Source: an uncultured Jeotgalicoccus sp. (GTDB taxonomy: Bacteria > Bacillota > Bacilli > Staphylococcales > Salinicoccaceae). Taken from it: DNA of 44,013 bases. Positions within the stretch are counted from its first letter, which is position 1; the number at the start of each line of letters is the position of its first letter. This document shows positions 30,004 to 39,956 of this stretch, one piece after another. The notes beneath the pieces were generated by a model. That model was not told where the DNA came from and made no database searches. It saw only the letters and a program-made list of their open reading frames with translations. The DNA is taken from the NCBI GenBank assembly GCA_947631305.1, contig CANRKV010000002.1, forward strand, positions 1-44,013, read 5' to 3'. The position numbers and the translations under genes are program-made.

Positions 30004-30698
30004 TATTCCGTCACCTTCACTTTCATATTCTTTTTATCAAATCTGCGGTTCATCTTTTTCTCAAGCTGTCTGATTAAGAGCGCAGATGGATAGCTCAGCA
30101 CGAGGAACAGAATCGCGACTATTGTCAGCGGTTCAATGTATGACCATGTGTTTGCTCCATATGAACGTGCGAGACTTAATATACCGACAACGCCGATAGT
30201 CGCTGCCAGCGGCACTTCTTTAAACAGAATGATTAAATAGTTGCCGAGCATCGGTATTGTCGGCGGCAGTGCTTGCGGAAGCACAACTTTAAGCCACGTG
30301 TCCTTCTGTGAAAAATTAAGTGCTTTCGCTGCTTCCCACTGGCCTTTATCAACACTTTCAATACCCGACCGGTATACTTCCGCAATATAAGTTGAAAAGT
30401 GGATGCCGAGTGCGAGCATCGCTGCGACAAACGGCGTAAACGACGTCCCGATATAAGGCACCATCGGCCATGCAAAGTACAGAAAGAATATTTGCACGAT
30501 GGGCGGGGTTGAGCGTATAAATTCTCTGATCCAATACACGATAAAATTAAATATTTTAAGTGGTGTCGATTCAAGTGCGAGCCAGATAAAACCGGCTGCG
30601 AGTGCCAAAGCGTAACTCGTAATTGTCAGTCCGAGCGTTACTGTAATTCCCGTAATGATAATTGGAAATGCGTCTGCAAATGTTTCCCAGCTCCACAT
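30003..30698 (-). CDS. ehuD: ABC transporter permease, EhuD-like
   Basis: This membrane permease subunit has 231 residues with about five transmembrane helices. It begins MWSWETFADAFPIIITGITVTL, a typical EhuD-type N terminus. The EAA loop that docks the ATPase reads EAAKALNFSQKDTWLKVVLPQAL. The REFIRSTPPIVQIFFLYF segment is the PAAT-permease signature. One-base overlaps join it to ehuC and ehuA, so the three are translated in concert. Confidence 0.85.
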   Translation of the reverse strand: MWSWETFADAFPIIITGITVTLGLTITSYALALAAGFIWLALESTPLKIFNFIVYWIREFIRSTPPIVQIFFLYFAWPMVPYIGTSFTPFVAAMLALGIHFSTYIAEVYRSGIESVDKGQWEAAKALNFSQKDTWLKVVLPQALPPTIPMLGNYLIILFKEVPLAATIGVVGILSLARSYGANTWSYIEPLTIVAILFLVLSYPSALLIRQLEKKMNRRFDKKNMKVKVTE

Positions 30699-31360
30699 CA
30701 GCCCGCCACCCCTCTCTTCGCAATTTTCTCGCCTTTTTTAGAAAGCCAGATTAACGGCAGTGCGATAATAAAGTACATTACCAGTACCATAAAGTAGGCA
30801 AGAGGTCCTTCTGAAAGATTTGTTGAACGGTAAATATCACCGTAATACAGAATATCCGTCAGACCAATTAGCGATACTAACGCTGTACCTTTAAGTATTT
30901 GTATAGAATAGTTGCCGAATTCAGGCAGCATCAGACGTAATGCCTGCGGCAGTATAATATGTCTCATCCGCTGTACACGTGACAAGTTTAATGCAATCGC
31001 TGCTTCCGTCTGACCCTTGTCGACGGCAAGTATTGAACTTCTTACTACTTCCGACATATAGGCACCGTAGTTAAGTGCAATTGCTATAACACCAATCCAC
31101 CAGTTGCTGCCGAGATGAATATTAAACAGAATCGGTATGGCATAATACAGCCAGAATAATTGAACAATTAATGATGTTCCTCTGAAAAGTTCCACGTAGA
31201 ACATCGTAAAGCCGCGTATAAGCGGGTTCTTAACAATTCGGCACAGGCCTGCAACGAACGCAATAATAAATGCAAGAAGCGTTGCCGCTAAAAACAGGCT
31301 GACCGTTGTTCCTAATCCTTGAGATAGATAGGACAGTATGTTTAAGGCAGAATCAAACAT
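30698..31360 (-). CDS. ehuC: ABC transporter permease, EhuC-like
   Basis: This is the second permease, 220 residues with about five helices. The EAA loop is EAAIALNLSRVQRMRHIILPQAL and the family signature is VELFRGTSLIVQLFWLYYA. It pairs with EhuD to form the heterodimeric channel. It is first in ehuC-ehuD-ehuA and follows a strong intercistronic terminator after ehuB, so it is transcribed by read-through. Confidence 0.85.
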   Translation of the reverse strand: MFDSALNILSYLSQGLGTTVSLFLAATLLAFIIAFVAGLCRIVKNPLIRGFTMFYVELFRGTSLIVQLFWLYYAIPILFNIHLGSNWWIGVIAIALNYGAYMSEVVRSSILAVDKGQTEAAIALNLSRVQRMRHIILPQALRLMLPEFGNYSIQILKGTALVSLIGLTDILYYGDIYRSTNLSEGPLAYFMVLVMYFIIALPLIWLSKKGEKIAKRGVAG

Positions 31361-31380
31361 CCGCTCACTCCTTATTTACA

Positions 31381-31423
31381 AAATAAAAGGGCCCAGTGTC
31401 TCCTGAGGAATTACTGGGCCCTT
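31381..31423 (-). terminator. Intercistronic terminator between ehuB and ehuC
   Basis: AAGGGCCCAGT and ACTGGGCCCTT form a perfect 11-bp GC-rich stem, followed on the minus strand by TTTTATTTT. Partial read-through would give an excess of binding protein over membrane subunits. Confidence 0.88.
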
Positions 31424-31428
31424 ATTAA

Positions 31429-32307
31429 TTATTCACCTTCACATAGTGCAGTTGCTGTAACTTCTCCAACTTCCACACGGTTGTTGTCAGCAGTAAACCC
31501 TTCTGAACCATCCAGAATCTCATCGATTGTGCCATCTTCTTTTAATGTTTCAAGTGCTTCGTTATAAGCTGTACGTAATTCTTCATCGTCTATATTAAAT
31601 GCAGCAGCACCAAAACTTGGAATCCCTTGAATATCAGGCTGCTCGAAATTTTCAACAATCTCAACATCATCGCTGCCGAGTGATTCATATGCTGCTCTCA
31701 GCGTAGCTTCTGTCGCTGCAGTAACGTCAGCGTTTCCTGACTGGACTGCAGAAAGCTGTGCCGGAATATCTGCAACAGACATAAACTGCGATGAATCGAC
31801 GCCTTCTGTTTCAAGGAATTCAAATTGTGTTGTCCCTTCCATCAGTGCAACTGTGATATCAGGATTCTCACCGATATCAGCATAACTTTGAATATCCAGC
31901 GGGTTGCCGGCTGCAACTACTAATCCTTCACCGTACTGCATTTCAGGTTCTGCAAACAATGCATTTTCACATCTGTCAGGCTGGATCGCCATGCCTGCTG
32001 TAATTACATCGTACTGACCTGCCTGCACACCGGGAATCAATTCTCCCCAGTCCGTCAGATGCCCTTCAACATTTTCGACTCCCATTTCAGAGAATACTGC
32101 CTCTGCAATTTCAATTGAAGCCCCTTCAAGTTCGCCTGAATCCGAATTTTCATATGCGTACGGCGGCTCATTCGCGAACCCTATGTTAACCGTGTCAGCC
32201 TCTTGAAGCTCGGCTACACGCCCTTCTCCGCCTTCCGTGCCGCTGTCTCCGCAAGCGCTGAGCACCAGCGCGGCTGCGAAAGTAAGTAAAATCCCTGCTT
32301 TCTTCAT
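31429..32307 (-). CDS. ehuB: Ectoine/hydroxyectoine-type substrate-binding lipoprotein, EhuB-like
   Basis: This lipid-anchored binding protein captures substrate outside the membrane. The 292 residues begin with a signal peptide and lipobox LVLSACGD (Cys ~19). The mature part has the PAAT binding fold: NIGFANEPPYAYENS, ELIPGVQAGQYDVITAGMAIQPDRCENALFAEP and the C-terminal TALCEGE. The phrase QPDRCENALFAEP and the tail are characteristic of EhuB proteins, whose aromatic cage binds ectoine. Substrate is inferred; another polar amino acid or compatible solute is possible. Confidence 0.82.
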   Translation of the reverse strand: MKKAGILLTFAAALVLSACGDSGTEGGEGRVAELQEADTVNIGFANEPPYAYENSDSGELEGASIEIAEAVFSEMGVENVEGHLTDWGELIPGVQAGQYDVITAGMAIQPDRCENALFAEPEMQYGEGLVVAAGNPLDIQSYADIGENPDITVALMEGTTQFEFLETEGVDSSQFMSVADIPAQLSAVQSGNADVTAATEATLRAAYESLGSDDVEIVENFEQPDIQGIPSFGAAAFNIDDEELRTAYNEALETLKEDGTIDEILDGSEGFTADNNRVEVGEVTATALCEGE

Positions 32308-32365
32308 AAAAACAATCTCCTCCTGGTAAGTTTTTCCTTATTTTGGATCGAGTTGTACATCAGCA

Positions 32366-32393
32366 AGTATACAAAAGATAGAATTTATGTCAA
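32366..32393 (-). promoter_or_regulatory. ehuB promoter
   Basis: Minus strand TTGACA and TATACT with a 16-base spacer, about 60 bases upstream of ehuB. Both hexamers are near consensus. Confidence 0.75.
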
Positions 32394-32397
32394 ATTG

Positions 32398-32428
32398 CTG
32401 TAACAAATCCATAAAAAGGATTTAACAG
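32398..32428. promoter_or_regulatory. Inverted repeat just upstream of the ehuB -35 (candidate operator)
   Basis: CTGTAACAAATCC and GGATTTAACAG are inverted around ATAAAAA, with one bulge. It lies 5 bases upstream of the -35 hexamer, a position suitable for an activator or repressor of the ehu operon. No regulator gene is adjacent. Confidence 0.45.
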
Positions 32429-32544
32429 CTGATATGTGGAATATTTTAAATTCTCTTCCAGTCCAGAATACTATAGTTGACAGATAATTCAATAAATTTA
32501 ATGAGATTTTATTTCAGTTTCTAAAATAAAATGTGTACATATAC

Positions 32545-32607
32545 ACAAAAAGCCCCCCGGAAAATTAGTCATTAATATTGCTTGACCAACTTCCGGGGGA
32601 GCTTAAT
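32545..32607 (-). terminator. pyrG terminator
   Basis: AAGCTCCCCCGGAA and TTCCGGGGGGCTT pair across a large AT-rich loop of about 28 bases and are followed on the minus strand by TTTTT. It lies just after the pyrG stop. Confidence 0.8.
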
Positions 32608-32624
32608 TTTATATCGTCAGTTAT

Positions 32625-34364
<1,740 letters not shown>

Positions 34365-34371
34365 TTAAAAA

Positions 34372-34881
34372 TTAGTATGCATCTGCTTCATCATCGTAAT
34401 CATCTTCGAGTTTTTCTTTTTCTTCAAACTCTATTTCTTCGTCAGCATCTTTGCTGGCAATTTCCTCTTCTTCATCGTCACCATGCAGTGTCTCGTCGAT
34501 TTCTTCCTGATCTTCACCCAGCTCTTTTGCACCCGGGTAGTCTTCATCGACTTCTTCTTCGACGTACTCTTCCTCAGCTGCAACTTCAATTTTGTGAATT
34601 GTCGGTGCAATCTTATCGCTGATATCATCTACTGCATACCACTCGCGAAGACCCCACACGCCATCATCTGTGCTGAGGAAACGCCCATCAGTGTTTAAGT
34701 CAGTATAGAATTGTAAAATACGGTTTTCAATTTCACCTTCAGTGTAATTGCCGATTTCTTTAAATTTATCAGTCATTTCATAAAGATTTGTTTCTTTGCC
34801 TTTATCTTCTAAATATATGTGCGACATATCTATAAACGAATGCTCGTCCATCATTTCTTTTGTATAGCTGTCCAGTCTCAT
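34372..34881 (-). CDS. rpoE: RNA polymerase delta subunit RpoE
   Basis: Delta increases RNA polymerase specificity and recycling in Bacillota. The 169 residues consist of a folded N-terminal HARE-HTH domain (about 1-90, DSYTKEMMDEHSFIDMSHIYL..., DDGVWGLREWY) and a highly acidic disordered tail (from ~100 to the end, mostly Glu and Asp). It lies directly upstream of pyrG, as in Staphylococcus and Bacillus; no terminator separates the two, so its transcripts also run into the pyrG attenuator. Confidence 0.95.
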   Translation of the reverse strand: MRLDSYTKEMMDEHSFIDMSHIYLEDKGKETNLYEMTDKFKEIGNYTEGEIENRILQFYTDLNTDGRFLSTDDGVWGLREWYAVDDISDKIAPTIHKIEVAAEEEYVEEEVDEDYPGAKELGEDQEEIDETLHGDDEEEEIASKDADEEIEFEEKEKLEDDYDDEADAY

Positions 34882-34917
34882 CTACGTCATCCTTTCAAGA
34901 TGTAAATACCTTAGGAT

Positions 34918-34946
34918 ATAATACAAATATTTGTAAGATGTTTCAA
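34918..34946 (-). promoter_or_regulatory. rpoE promoter
   Basis: Minus strand TTGAAA and TATTAT with a 17-base spacer and TG just before the -10, about 40 bases upstream of rpoE. Confidence 0.65.
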
Positions 34947-34954
34947 GCTTTATA

Positions 34955-35785
34955 TTAATATCTTACTAATTTAACATAACGGTTCGTATTTTCCGGATCA
35001 TCAATCAGGACAAACCCCGCGTTTGTAAACAGACTTAAAAACGCCGGATTCGATACCGTAACCGTTGCGGTATGCACCTCATTAATCTTTCTTCTGACCA
35101 CTGTTGCAAACTGACGCATCGCGCTTTCCGCCACCCCTTCTTCACGGTCCGCTTCGTCTACGTATATATGTTTAATATCGAGTATGCCGTCTTCAAGTTC
35201 CGCCTCAATATACCCGGCTGTTCTGTCATCCCGCTTAAGTATCAATTTAACCGCCGGTCCTGCTGTTTCTTCATCGAGCTCCAGTCTTAAATTCGGCACA
35301 AAACTGCGGTTTAAATCCAGATAATAAAGCCGTTCTTTACCGATCGGCCCCTCTTCTTTCGTCGCCAGATGCAGGAATCCTGCGCGTTCATATAAATTCC
35401 AAGCTCCGGCATTCTCGCCGTCCACAACTAAATATAAATGATCGAATGCTGAAAAGTTTTCCTGTACGTACACCGGCAGATTTTGTGCAACCGCTGTACC
35501 GTAACCGTTCCCCTGATATTTTTCATTAATCGATAAAGAGCGCACGTAAACGACTTCGTGAGGTGTATCATAGCCTTCGTGCTGGTAATGTTTATGCAGT
35601 ACGAAAAATCCGATGACCTCCCCGGCGTCGGTGACGACAACATTTGCAGTACGGTTGCTGTCTTTAAGCGCATCATCAAGTACTTCAAGCGGCATGCTCG
35701 AATATACCTGCTGTCTTTCGCTCAATATGTAATTTCCGAGATGTTCTCTGTCTGCCTCTGTAAACTCTCTAATCTTAATATCCAT
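34955..35785 (-). CDS. Tandem GNAT acetyltransferase
   Basis: The 276 residues look like two GNAT folds in tandem. The first (about 1-155) has an acetyl-CoA motif SINEKYQGNGYGTAVAQNL and NAGAWNLYERAGFLHL. The second (about 165-276) has the same layout (KHIYVDEADREEGVAESAMRQF..., NPAFLSLFTNAGFVLID) but lacks the Q/RxxGxG/A loop, so it is probably non-catalytic. The substrate is unknown. It is monocistronic, divergent from the BCCT gene, and ends 70 bases before rpoE. Confidence 0.85.
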   Translation of the reverse strand: MDIKIREFTEADREHLGNYILSERQQVYSSMPLEVLDDALKDSNRTANVVVTDAGEVIGFFVLHKHYQHEGYDTPHEVVYVRSLSINEKYQGNGYGTAVAQNLPVYVQENFSAFDHLYLVVDGENAGAWNLYERAGFLHLATKEEGPIGKERLYYLDLNRSFVPNLRLELDEETAGPAVKLILKRDDRTAGYIEAELEDGILDIKHIYVDEADREEGVAESAMRQFATVVRRKINEVHTATVTVSNPAFLSLFTNAGFVLIDDPENTNRYVKLVRY

Positions 35786-35821
35786 GTTTAACCCCTTTTT
35801 GACATCCTTTTATAGTTTGCT

Positions 35822-35851
35822 ATTATAGTGCCATACCCCCTATAGTGACAA
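35822..35851 (-). promoter_or_regulatory. Promoter of the tandem GNAT gene
   Basis: Minus strand TTGTCA and TATAAT with an 18-base spacer, about 36 bases upstream of the start codon. No convincing plus-strand promoter for the BCCT gene was found in the same gap. Confidence 0.7.
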
Positions 35852-35950
35852 TTTAGACATTACATTACAACTTTCATTATTTCAGCGTTTTTTGTTGGTA
35901 TTGCATGGGTAATAGTTAAGAAACTAATAATCAATTTAGGAGGAACTTAC

Positions 35951-37534
35951 TTGACGAATGATGACAGCACTACGTCAAAGCAAAGTACAGATCCGGAAAA
36001 ACCGGAAAAATTCAATATGAAGCAGCTTGGCACTGTTTTCTGGGTGTCGACAGCGATAATTCTAGTTGTTTCGGCAATCGCCATGATTATCCCGGATCAG
36101 TTCCAGGCTGCTTCAGAAAGTGTCTATGCAACAGTTTCACAATACTTCAGCTGGTTTTTCCTGCTGGTAGTATTTGGGTTTGGAGTATTTCTTTTATTCC
36201 TGGCTCTTTCACCATACGGCCGTGTTAAACTCGGCGGCGATAATTCTAAACCTGAATTTTCATTCTGGTCATGGATCGGAATGTTATTCTCAAGTGGTTT
36301 AGGTGTCGGATTAGTTTTCTACGGTGTAGCTGAACCGATGGAACACTATATGAAATCACCATTCCTCGGCGGCCCTATTGAATCAGCAGAAGCTGCCAGA
36401 ATCGCAATGGGATATACTTATTTCCACTGGGGTATTTCACAGTGGTCAATCTTCGGTGTTGCGGGTCTTGCGATTGGATATTTCCAATTCCGTAAAAACC
36501 GCGATGGATTAGTATCAACAGCTCTCGAGCCTCTATTTGGTCTCGAGTATAATCAGAATGCCAGAAAAGCAATCGACATTCTCGCAATCATCGCAACGAT
36601 TACGGGTATGTCAACGTCAGTAGGTTTAGGTATTATGCAGATGGACGGCGGTCTCGATATCGCATTCGGTATTCCGTCAGGTCCGTTAACACAAATCATT
36701 CTAACTGCGTTAATGACAGGATTATTTATCTTCTCAACAATTACAGGACTTAAGCGCGGGATGAAATTCCTCAGCAGCTTAAACATGATCCTTGCATTGG
36801 TATTAACAGTATTTATTATGGCCGTTGGTCCGTTTACATTTATTATGGAAACGATTATTGTCGGCCTCGGTGACTACCTGACGAATTTCGTCGGCTACTC
36901 ATTGCGCCTGCAGCCTTATTCCGGCGAAGCCTGGGTTCAGGATTGGACAGTATTCTATTGGGCATGGGTAATCGCATGGAGTCCGTTCATCGGTTCATTT
37001 GTTGCACGTGTATCACGCGGACGCAGCATACGTGAATATGTAATGGGGATTCTTATCGTTCCGCCTATGCTGTCATTCCTTTGGGTCGGTGCACTTGGAG
37101 GTACAGCGATTTATTCTGATTTATTTAACAACACAAATATCGGGGAAGTCGTCTTAAATGACCAGACACAGGCGCTGTTCGCATTGTTCGATACATTGCC
37201 GATATCCTGGCTGACCTCAGCAATCGCGATTGTACTGATCTTTACATTCCTGGTAACATCAGCTGACTCAGCAACATTCATCGTTGCAGGAATGAGTATC
37301 GGTAATACGGATAATCCGCCTACCGGGCTGAAAATACTTTGGGGACTTCTCCTTGGTATCTTAACAATCGCATTAATTTTAGCAGGTGGTCTAACGAGTC
37401 TTCAGGCAGCTTCGCTGCTCGCCGGTCTGCCGTTCGCCATTATACTCATAATGATGATCGCATCCGTCTCCAAAGGACTTAGAAGAGAACCGAACGAAGC
37501 AATGAAACGTAGACAACGACGCAAAAAGTATTAA
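35951..37534 (+). CDS. BCCT family betaine/choline/carnitine transporter
   Basis: This sodium-coupled transporter imports compatible solutes such as glycine betaine. The 527 residues have about twelve transmembrane helices. Signatures are the GVAEPMEHYM block, the aromatic-rich helix DWTVFYWAWVIAWSPFIG and ARVSRGRSIREYVMG, and VTSADSATFIVAGMS. The start is TTG at 35951, decided by AGGAGG seven bases upstream; no in-frame ATG fits. The C terminus is short and basic (RRQRRKKY). The exact substrate (betaine, choline, ectoine or carnitine) cannot be read from sequence. Confidence 0.93.
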   Translation: MTNDDSTTSKQSTDPEKPEKFNMKQLGTVFWVSTAIILVVSAIAMIIPDQFQAASESVYATVSQYFSWFFLLVVFGFGVFLLFLALSPYGRVKLGGDNSKPEFSFWSWIGMLFSSGLGVGLVFYGVAEPMEHYMKSPFLGGPIESAEAARIAMGYTYFHWGISQWSIFGVAGLAIGYFQFRKNRDGLVSTALEPLFGLEYNQNARKAIDILAIIATITGMSTSVGLGIMQMDGGLDIAFGIPSGPLTQIILTALMTGLFIFSTITGLKRGMKFLSSLNMILALVLTVFIMAVGPFTFIMETIIVGLGDYLTNFVGYSLRLQPYSGEAWVQDWTVFYWAWVIAWSPFIGSFVARVSRGRSIREYVMGILIVPPMLSFLWVGALGGTAIYSDLFNNTNIGEVVLNDQTQALFALFDTLPISWLTSAIAIVLIFTFLVTSADSATFIVAGMSIGNTDNPPTGLKILWGLLLGILTIALILAGGLTSLQAASLLAGLPFAIILIMMIASVSKGLRREPNEAMKRRQRRKKY

Positions 37535-37552
37535 AATAGAAATAATGATTAG

Positions 37553-37586
37553 AACAGCGCTCAAAATAATTGAGCGCTGTTTAATT
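37553..37586 (+). terminator. BCCT gene terminator
   Basis: AACAGCGCTCAA and TTGAGCGCTGTT form a perfect 12-bp stem with a 5-base loop, followed by TTAATTT. coaW starts only about 25 bases later. Confidence 0.85.
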
Positions 37587-37609
37587 TCGCATTTGTGAGG
37601 AGTAAAGAT

Positions 37610-38404
37610 ATGAAGATAGGAATCGACGCCGGCGGCACATTGATTAAAGTCGCCCTGTTAACAGACAGCGGCAGAACTTTTAAAAAGTATCCTGCTGCAG
37701 AAATCGACCAGGTTATCAGTATGCTGAACAGCAAACATGCTGATGATGATGTTTATTTAACCGGAGGAAAAGCCGAATATATTCAGGAGAAATTGAATTT
37801 CGCGGTGACTGCTTCGATAGAATTTGACGCAACATTCCGCGGTCTGACACAGCTTTTAAAAGAAGCGGATATGGATCTCGATCGTTATGTTTATTTAAAT
37901 GTGGGTACCGGGACGAGTTTCCACCAGGCTACACGGGATTCACAAAAACGCGTCGGCGGCTCCGGAGTCGGCGGCGGCACGATGATTGGTTTAAGCTATC
38001 TGCTTACAGGCATCGGAGATTTCGACACGATAATTGAACGTGCAAAAGACGGCATACGCGACAACGTTGATTTAAAGGTTCACCATATTTATAATGGCAG
38101 ACCTTCACCGATTCCCGGTGATTTAACTGCAAGCAACTTCGGACATATTCTTGATACACAAAAAACTGCCTCGATCGAAGATCAGCTGATTGCTGTCATC
38201 GGACTCGTGGCAGAGACCGTCACTGCAATGGCAATTAATTTAGCCGATGCATTCGAGACGAAAAATATGGTATTTATCGGTTCGACATTACTGGATAATA
38301 AAGTAATGACCGATATTATTTACAGATACAGCGAATTAAAGAATGCCCGGGCTTTTGTCGTGCCAAACGGAGAATACAGCGGTGCACTCGGCGCAATCAG
38401 CTGA
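37610..38404 (+). CDS. coaW: Type II pantothenate kinase CoaW
   Basis: CoaW phosphorylates pantothenate, the first step of CoA synthesis. The start at 37610 (MKIGIDAGGTLIKVAL) follows GAGGAG at about 8 bases; the track start is five codons early. Length is 264. The ASKHA phosphate loop GIDAGGTLIK, the YLNVGTGTSFHQAT block and GGSGVGGGTMIGLSYLL match staphylococcal type II PanK, a form not inhibited by CoA in S. aureus (established). It overlaps the convergent ABC gene by 8 bases. The S. aureus coaW also lies near rpoE-pyrG. Confidence 0.94.
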   Translation: MKIGIDAGGTLIKVALLTDSGRTFKKYPAAEIDQVISMLNSKHADDDVYLTGGKAEYIQEKLNFAVTASIEFDATFRGLTQLLKEADMDLDRYVYLNVGTGTSFHQATRDSQKRVGGSGVGGGTMIGLSYLLTGIGDFDTIIERAKDGIRDNVDLKVHHIYNGRPSPIPGDLTASNFGHILDTQKTASIEDQLIAVIGLVAETVTAMAINLADAFETKNMVFIGSTLLDNKVMTDIIYRYSELKNARAFVVPNGEYSGALGAIS

Positions 38405-39104
38405 CCGCGATTACTTTACCCTCGTAATCAATAATTTTCATTTCACGTGAAAAAGTACTGGTAAGCATTCTTTCATTCACTTCTCTAACAGGCACTTTAA
38501 CTTCGGTTAAGGTGCCCGTTTTCATACATGTTACTGTATCTGCGTAACGAAGTGCGAGATTTAAATCATGCATCGCCATAATGATTACTTTATGCCTGCT
38601 TAAATCTTTCAGCCACTTCATTACCAGGTGCTGATAATTAATATCCAGTCCCTGTTCGATTTCATCAAACATCATTACCGGCTTATTTTCAAGATGAAGC
38701 TGCGCACATAAAGCACGCTTAAATTCACCGCCGCTTAAACTGTCAGCAGACGCATATTGAAACTTTTCCAAGCTGAATTTCCGAAGCGTCTGCTCAACAT
38801 CTTTTTGTGCAGGACTTGACGCGGCAGTCATTTTAATAAAATCTTCGACAGTAATTTGAAATGGTACATTCTGCTGGGGCAAGTAGCTGATATAATCCGC
38901 TGTCTTGTCGACCGGTTCATTATTTATCTCTAATTCACGGACTGTAATTACAGGTGTATTGTAGCCGGTAATACCGGTAAGTACAGAACTTTTACCGCTG
39001 CCGTTTTCACCGAGCAGCACATGTATGCCCGGTTCAAATTCAATGTCTTCTGCTGAGGCGCTGAAGCTGCCGTAATAGATGCCAAGCTTTTTTATATGGA
39101 ACAT
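38397..39104 (-). CDS. Orphan ABC transporter ATP-binding protein (FecE/ZnuC-like)
   Basis: This 235-residue ATPase has Walker A GENGSGKSSVL, a Q-loop at YLPQQNVPF, signature LSGGEFKRALCAQL, and Walker B VMMFDEIEQGLD in place of DEPT-GLD. The layout resembles metal or siderophore importers. No permease or binding protein is adjacent, so its partner must be elsewhere. Translation appears coupled: one base separates the osmC stop (TAG) from the ATG and no ribosome binding site is visible. It is third in ahpD-like/osmC/ABC. Function is uncertain. Confidence 0.85.
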   Translation of the reverse strand: MFHIKKLGIYYGSFSASAEDIEFEPGIHVLLGENGSGKSSVLTGITGYNTPVITVRELEINNEPVDKTADYISYLPQQNVPFQITVEDFIKMTAASSPAQKDVEQTLRKFSLEKFQYASADSLSGGEFKRALCAQLHLENKPVMMFDEIEQGLDINYQHLVMKWLKDLSRHKVIIMAMHDLNLALRYADTVTCMKTGTLTEVKVPVREVNERMLTSTFSREMKIIDYEGKVIAVS

Positions 39105-39105
39105 G

Positions 39106-39522
39106 CTACAGCGCTTCGCCGTTTAATATTACTTTTAAATCGACATCTGCAACGAGTGAATGGACAGCAGAGCAGTATTTATCTTTTGATAAATCAGCGG
39201 CACGCTGCGCCTGTTTTGCTGTGATATCTCCATCGATTACAATATTCATTTTAATATGTTTATAGTATTTCGGTTCTGTCTCGGAACGTTCTCCGTCCGC
39301 TTCAATTTCAAGCTTCGTCACTTTTTCCATGTGATGTCTTAAAATGACGCCGATATCGATAGCCATGCAGCCTGCAGCACCGTGAAGAACCATTTCCATC
39401 GGTGACGGCGCTGATGCATCTCCGCCGGCAGCTTCATTCGCATCCATTGCTACTGTGTGCCCGGTCGTTTCCCCTGTCGATTCAAATTTCAGTTTTCCCT
39501 GCCAGTTTAAGTTAACTTTCAT
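39106..39522 (-). CDS. OsmC/Ohr family protein
   Basis: OsmC-family proteins reduce organic peroxides through two Cys. The ORF track overstates the length; the ATG at 39522 (MKVNLNWQGKLKF) follows GGAGGAG and gives 138 residues. The active-site Cys are in HGAAGCMAIDIG and SKDKYCSAVHSL, and the helical spine GDASAPSPMEMVLHGAAG is diagnostic. The subfamily looks like YhfA rather than classical Ohr. It lies 22 bases after the AhpD-like gene, suggesting a joint redox role. Confidence 0.93.
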   Translation of the reverse strand: MKVNLNWQGKLKFESTGETTGHTVAMDANEAAGGDASAPSPMEMVLHGAAGCMAIDIGVILRHHMEKVTKLEIEADGERSETEPKYYKHIKMNIVIDGDITAKQAQRAADLSKDKYCSAVHSLVADVDLKVILNGEAL

Positions 39523-39544
39523 GCTGATTTCTCCTCCGTTTAAA

Positions 39545-39889
39545 TTATTTTGTTTCCACTGCCTCATCAAATGCTTCCAGCGCTTTACCGCCGTATACAC
39601 TTGCCGGCCCGCCGCCCATAACAATTGTTACCGCAACGATATCACTGATTTCTTCACGCGTTGCACCGAGTTTAACAAGTTTATTAACATGGTTGCCGAT
39701 GCAGCCCTCGCATTTATCCGCGATAGCGTAAGTCAGTGCAACATATTCTTTCGTTTTCTCATCCAGCGCATTCGCTTTGTAGCCTTCCTGCTGCAGTTTT
39801 TTAAATGCTCTCATAAAATCAGGCTGCTCTTCCTGGATACGGCCCGTATTTTTTTGTGCTCTTTTATTAATTTCTTCAAAGTTCCCCAT
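39545..39889 (-). CDS. Carboxymuconolactone decarboxylase / AhpD-like family protein
   Basis: This 114-residue helical protein has the CxxC pair and His of AhpD-type enzymes in KCEGCIGNHVNKLVKLGATREEI. Such proteins often act as alkylhydroperoxidase partners; true decarboxylase activity is unlikely from the motif. It leads an apparent operon with osmC and an ABC ATPase. The GGGATGGTG region upstream is a weak ribosome binding site. The exact substrate is unknown. Confidence 0.9.
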   Translation of the reverse strand: MGNFEEINKRAQKNTGRIQEEQPDFMRAFKKLQQEGYKANALDEKTKEYVALTYAIADKCEGCIGNHVNKLVKLGATREEISDIVAVTIVMGGGPASVYGGKALEAFDEAVETK

Positions 39890-39925
39890 TTAAACACACC
39901 ATCCCTCAATATATTTTACTTAAAA

Positions 39926-39956
39926 TGCAAAAAGAACCGCTTAGAGGCGATCCTTC
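39926..39956 (-). terminator. Terminator downstream of the GNAT gene at 40078
   Basis: Minus strand AAGGATCGC and GCGGTTCTT pair with two G-T over a 6-base loop, followed by TTTTT. It lies about 120 bases after the GNAT stop. Confidence 0.75.
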
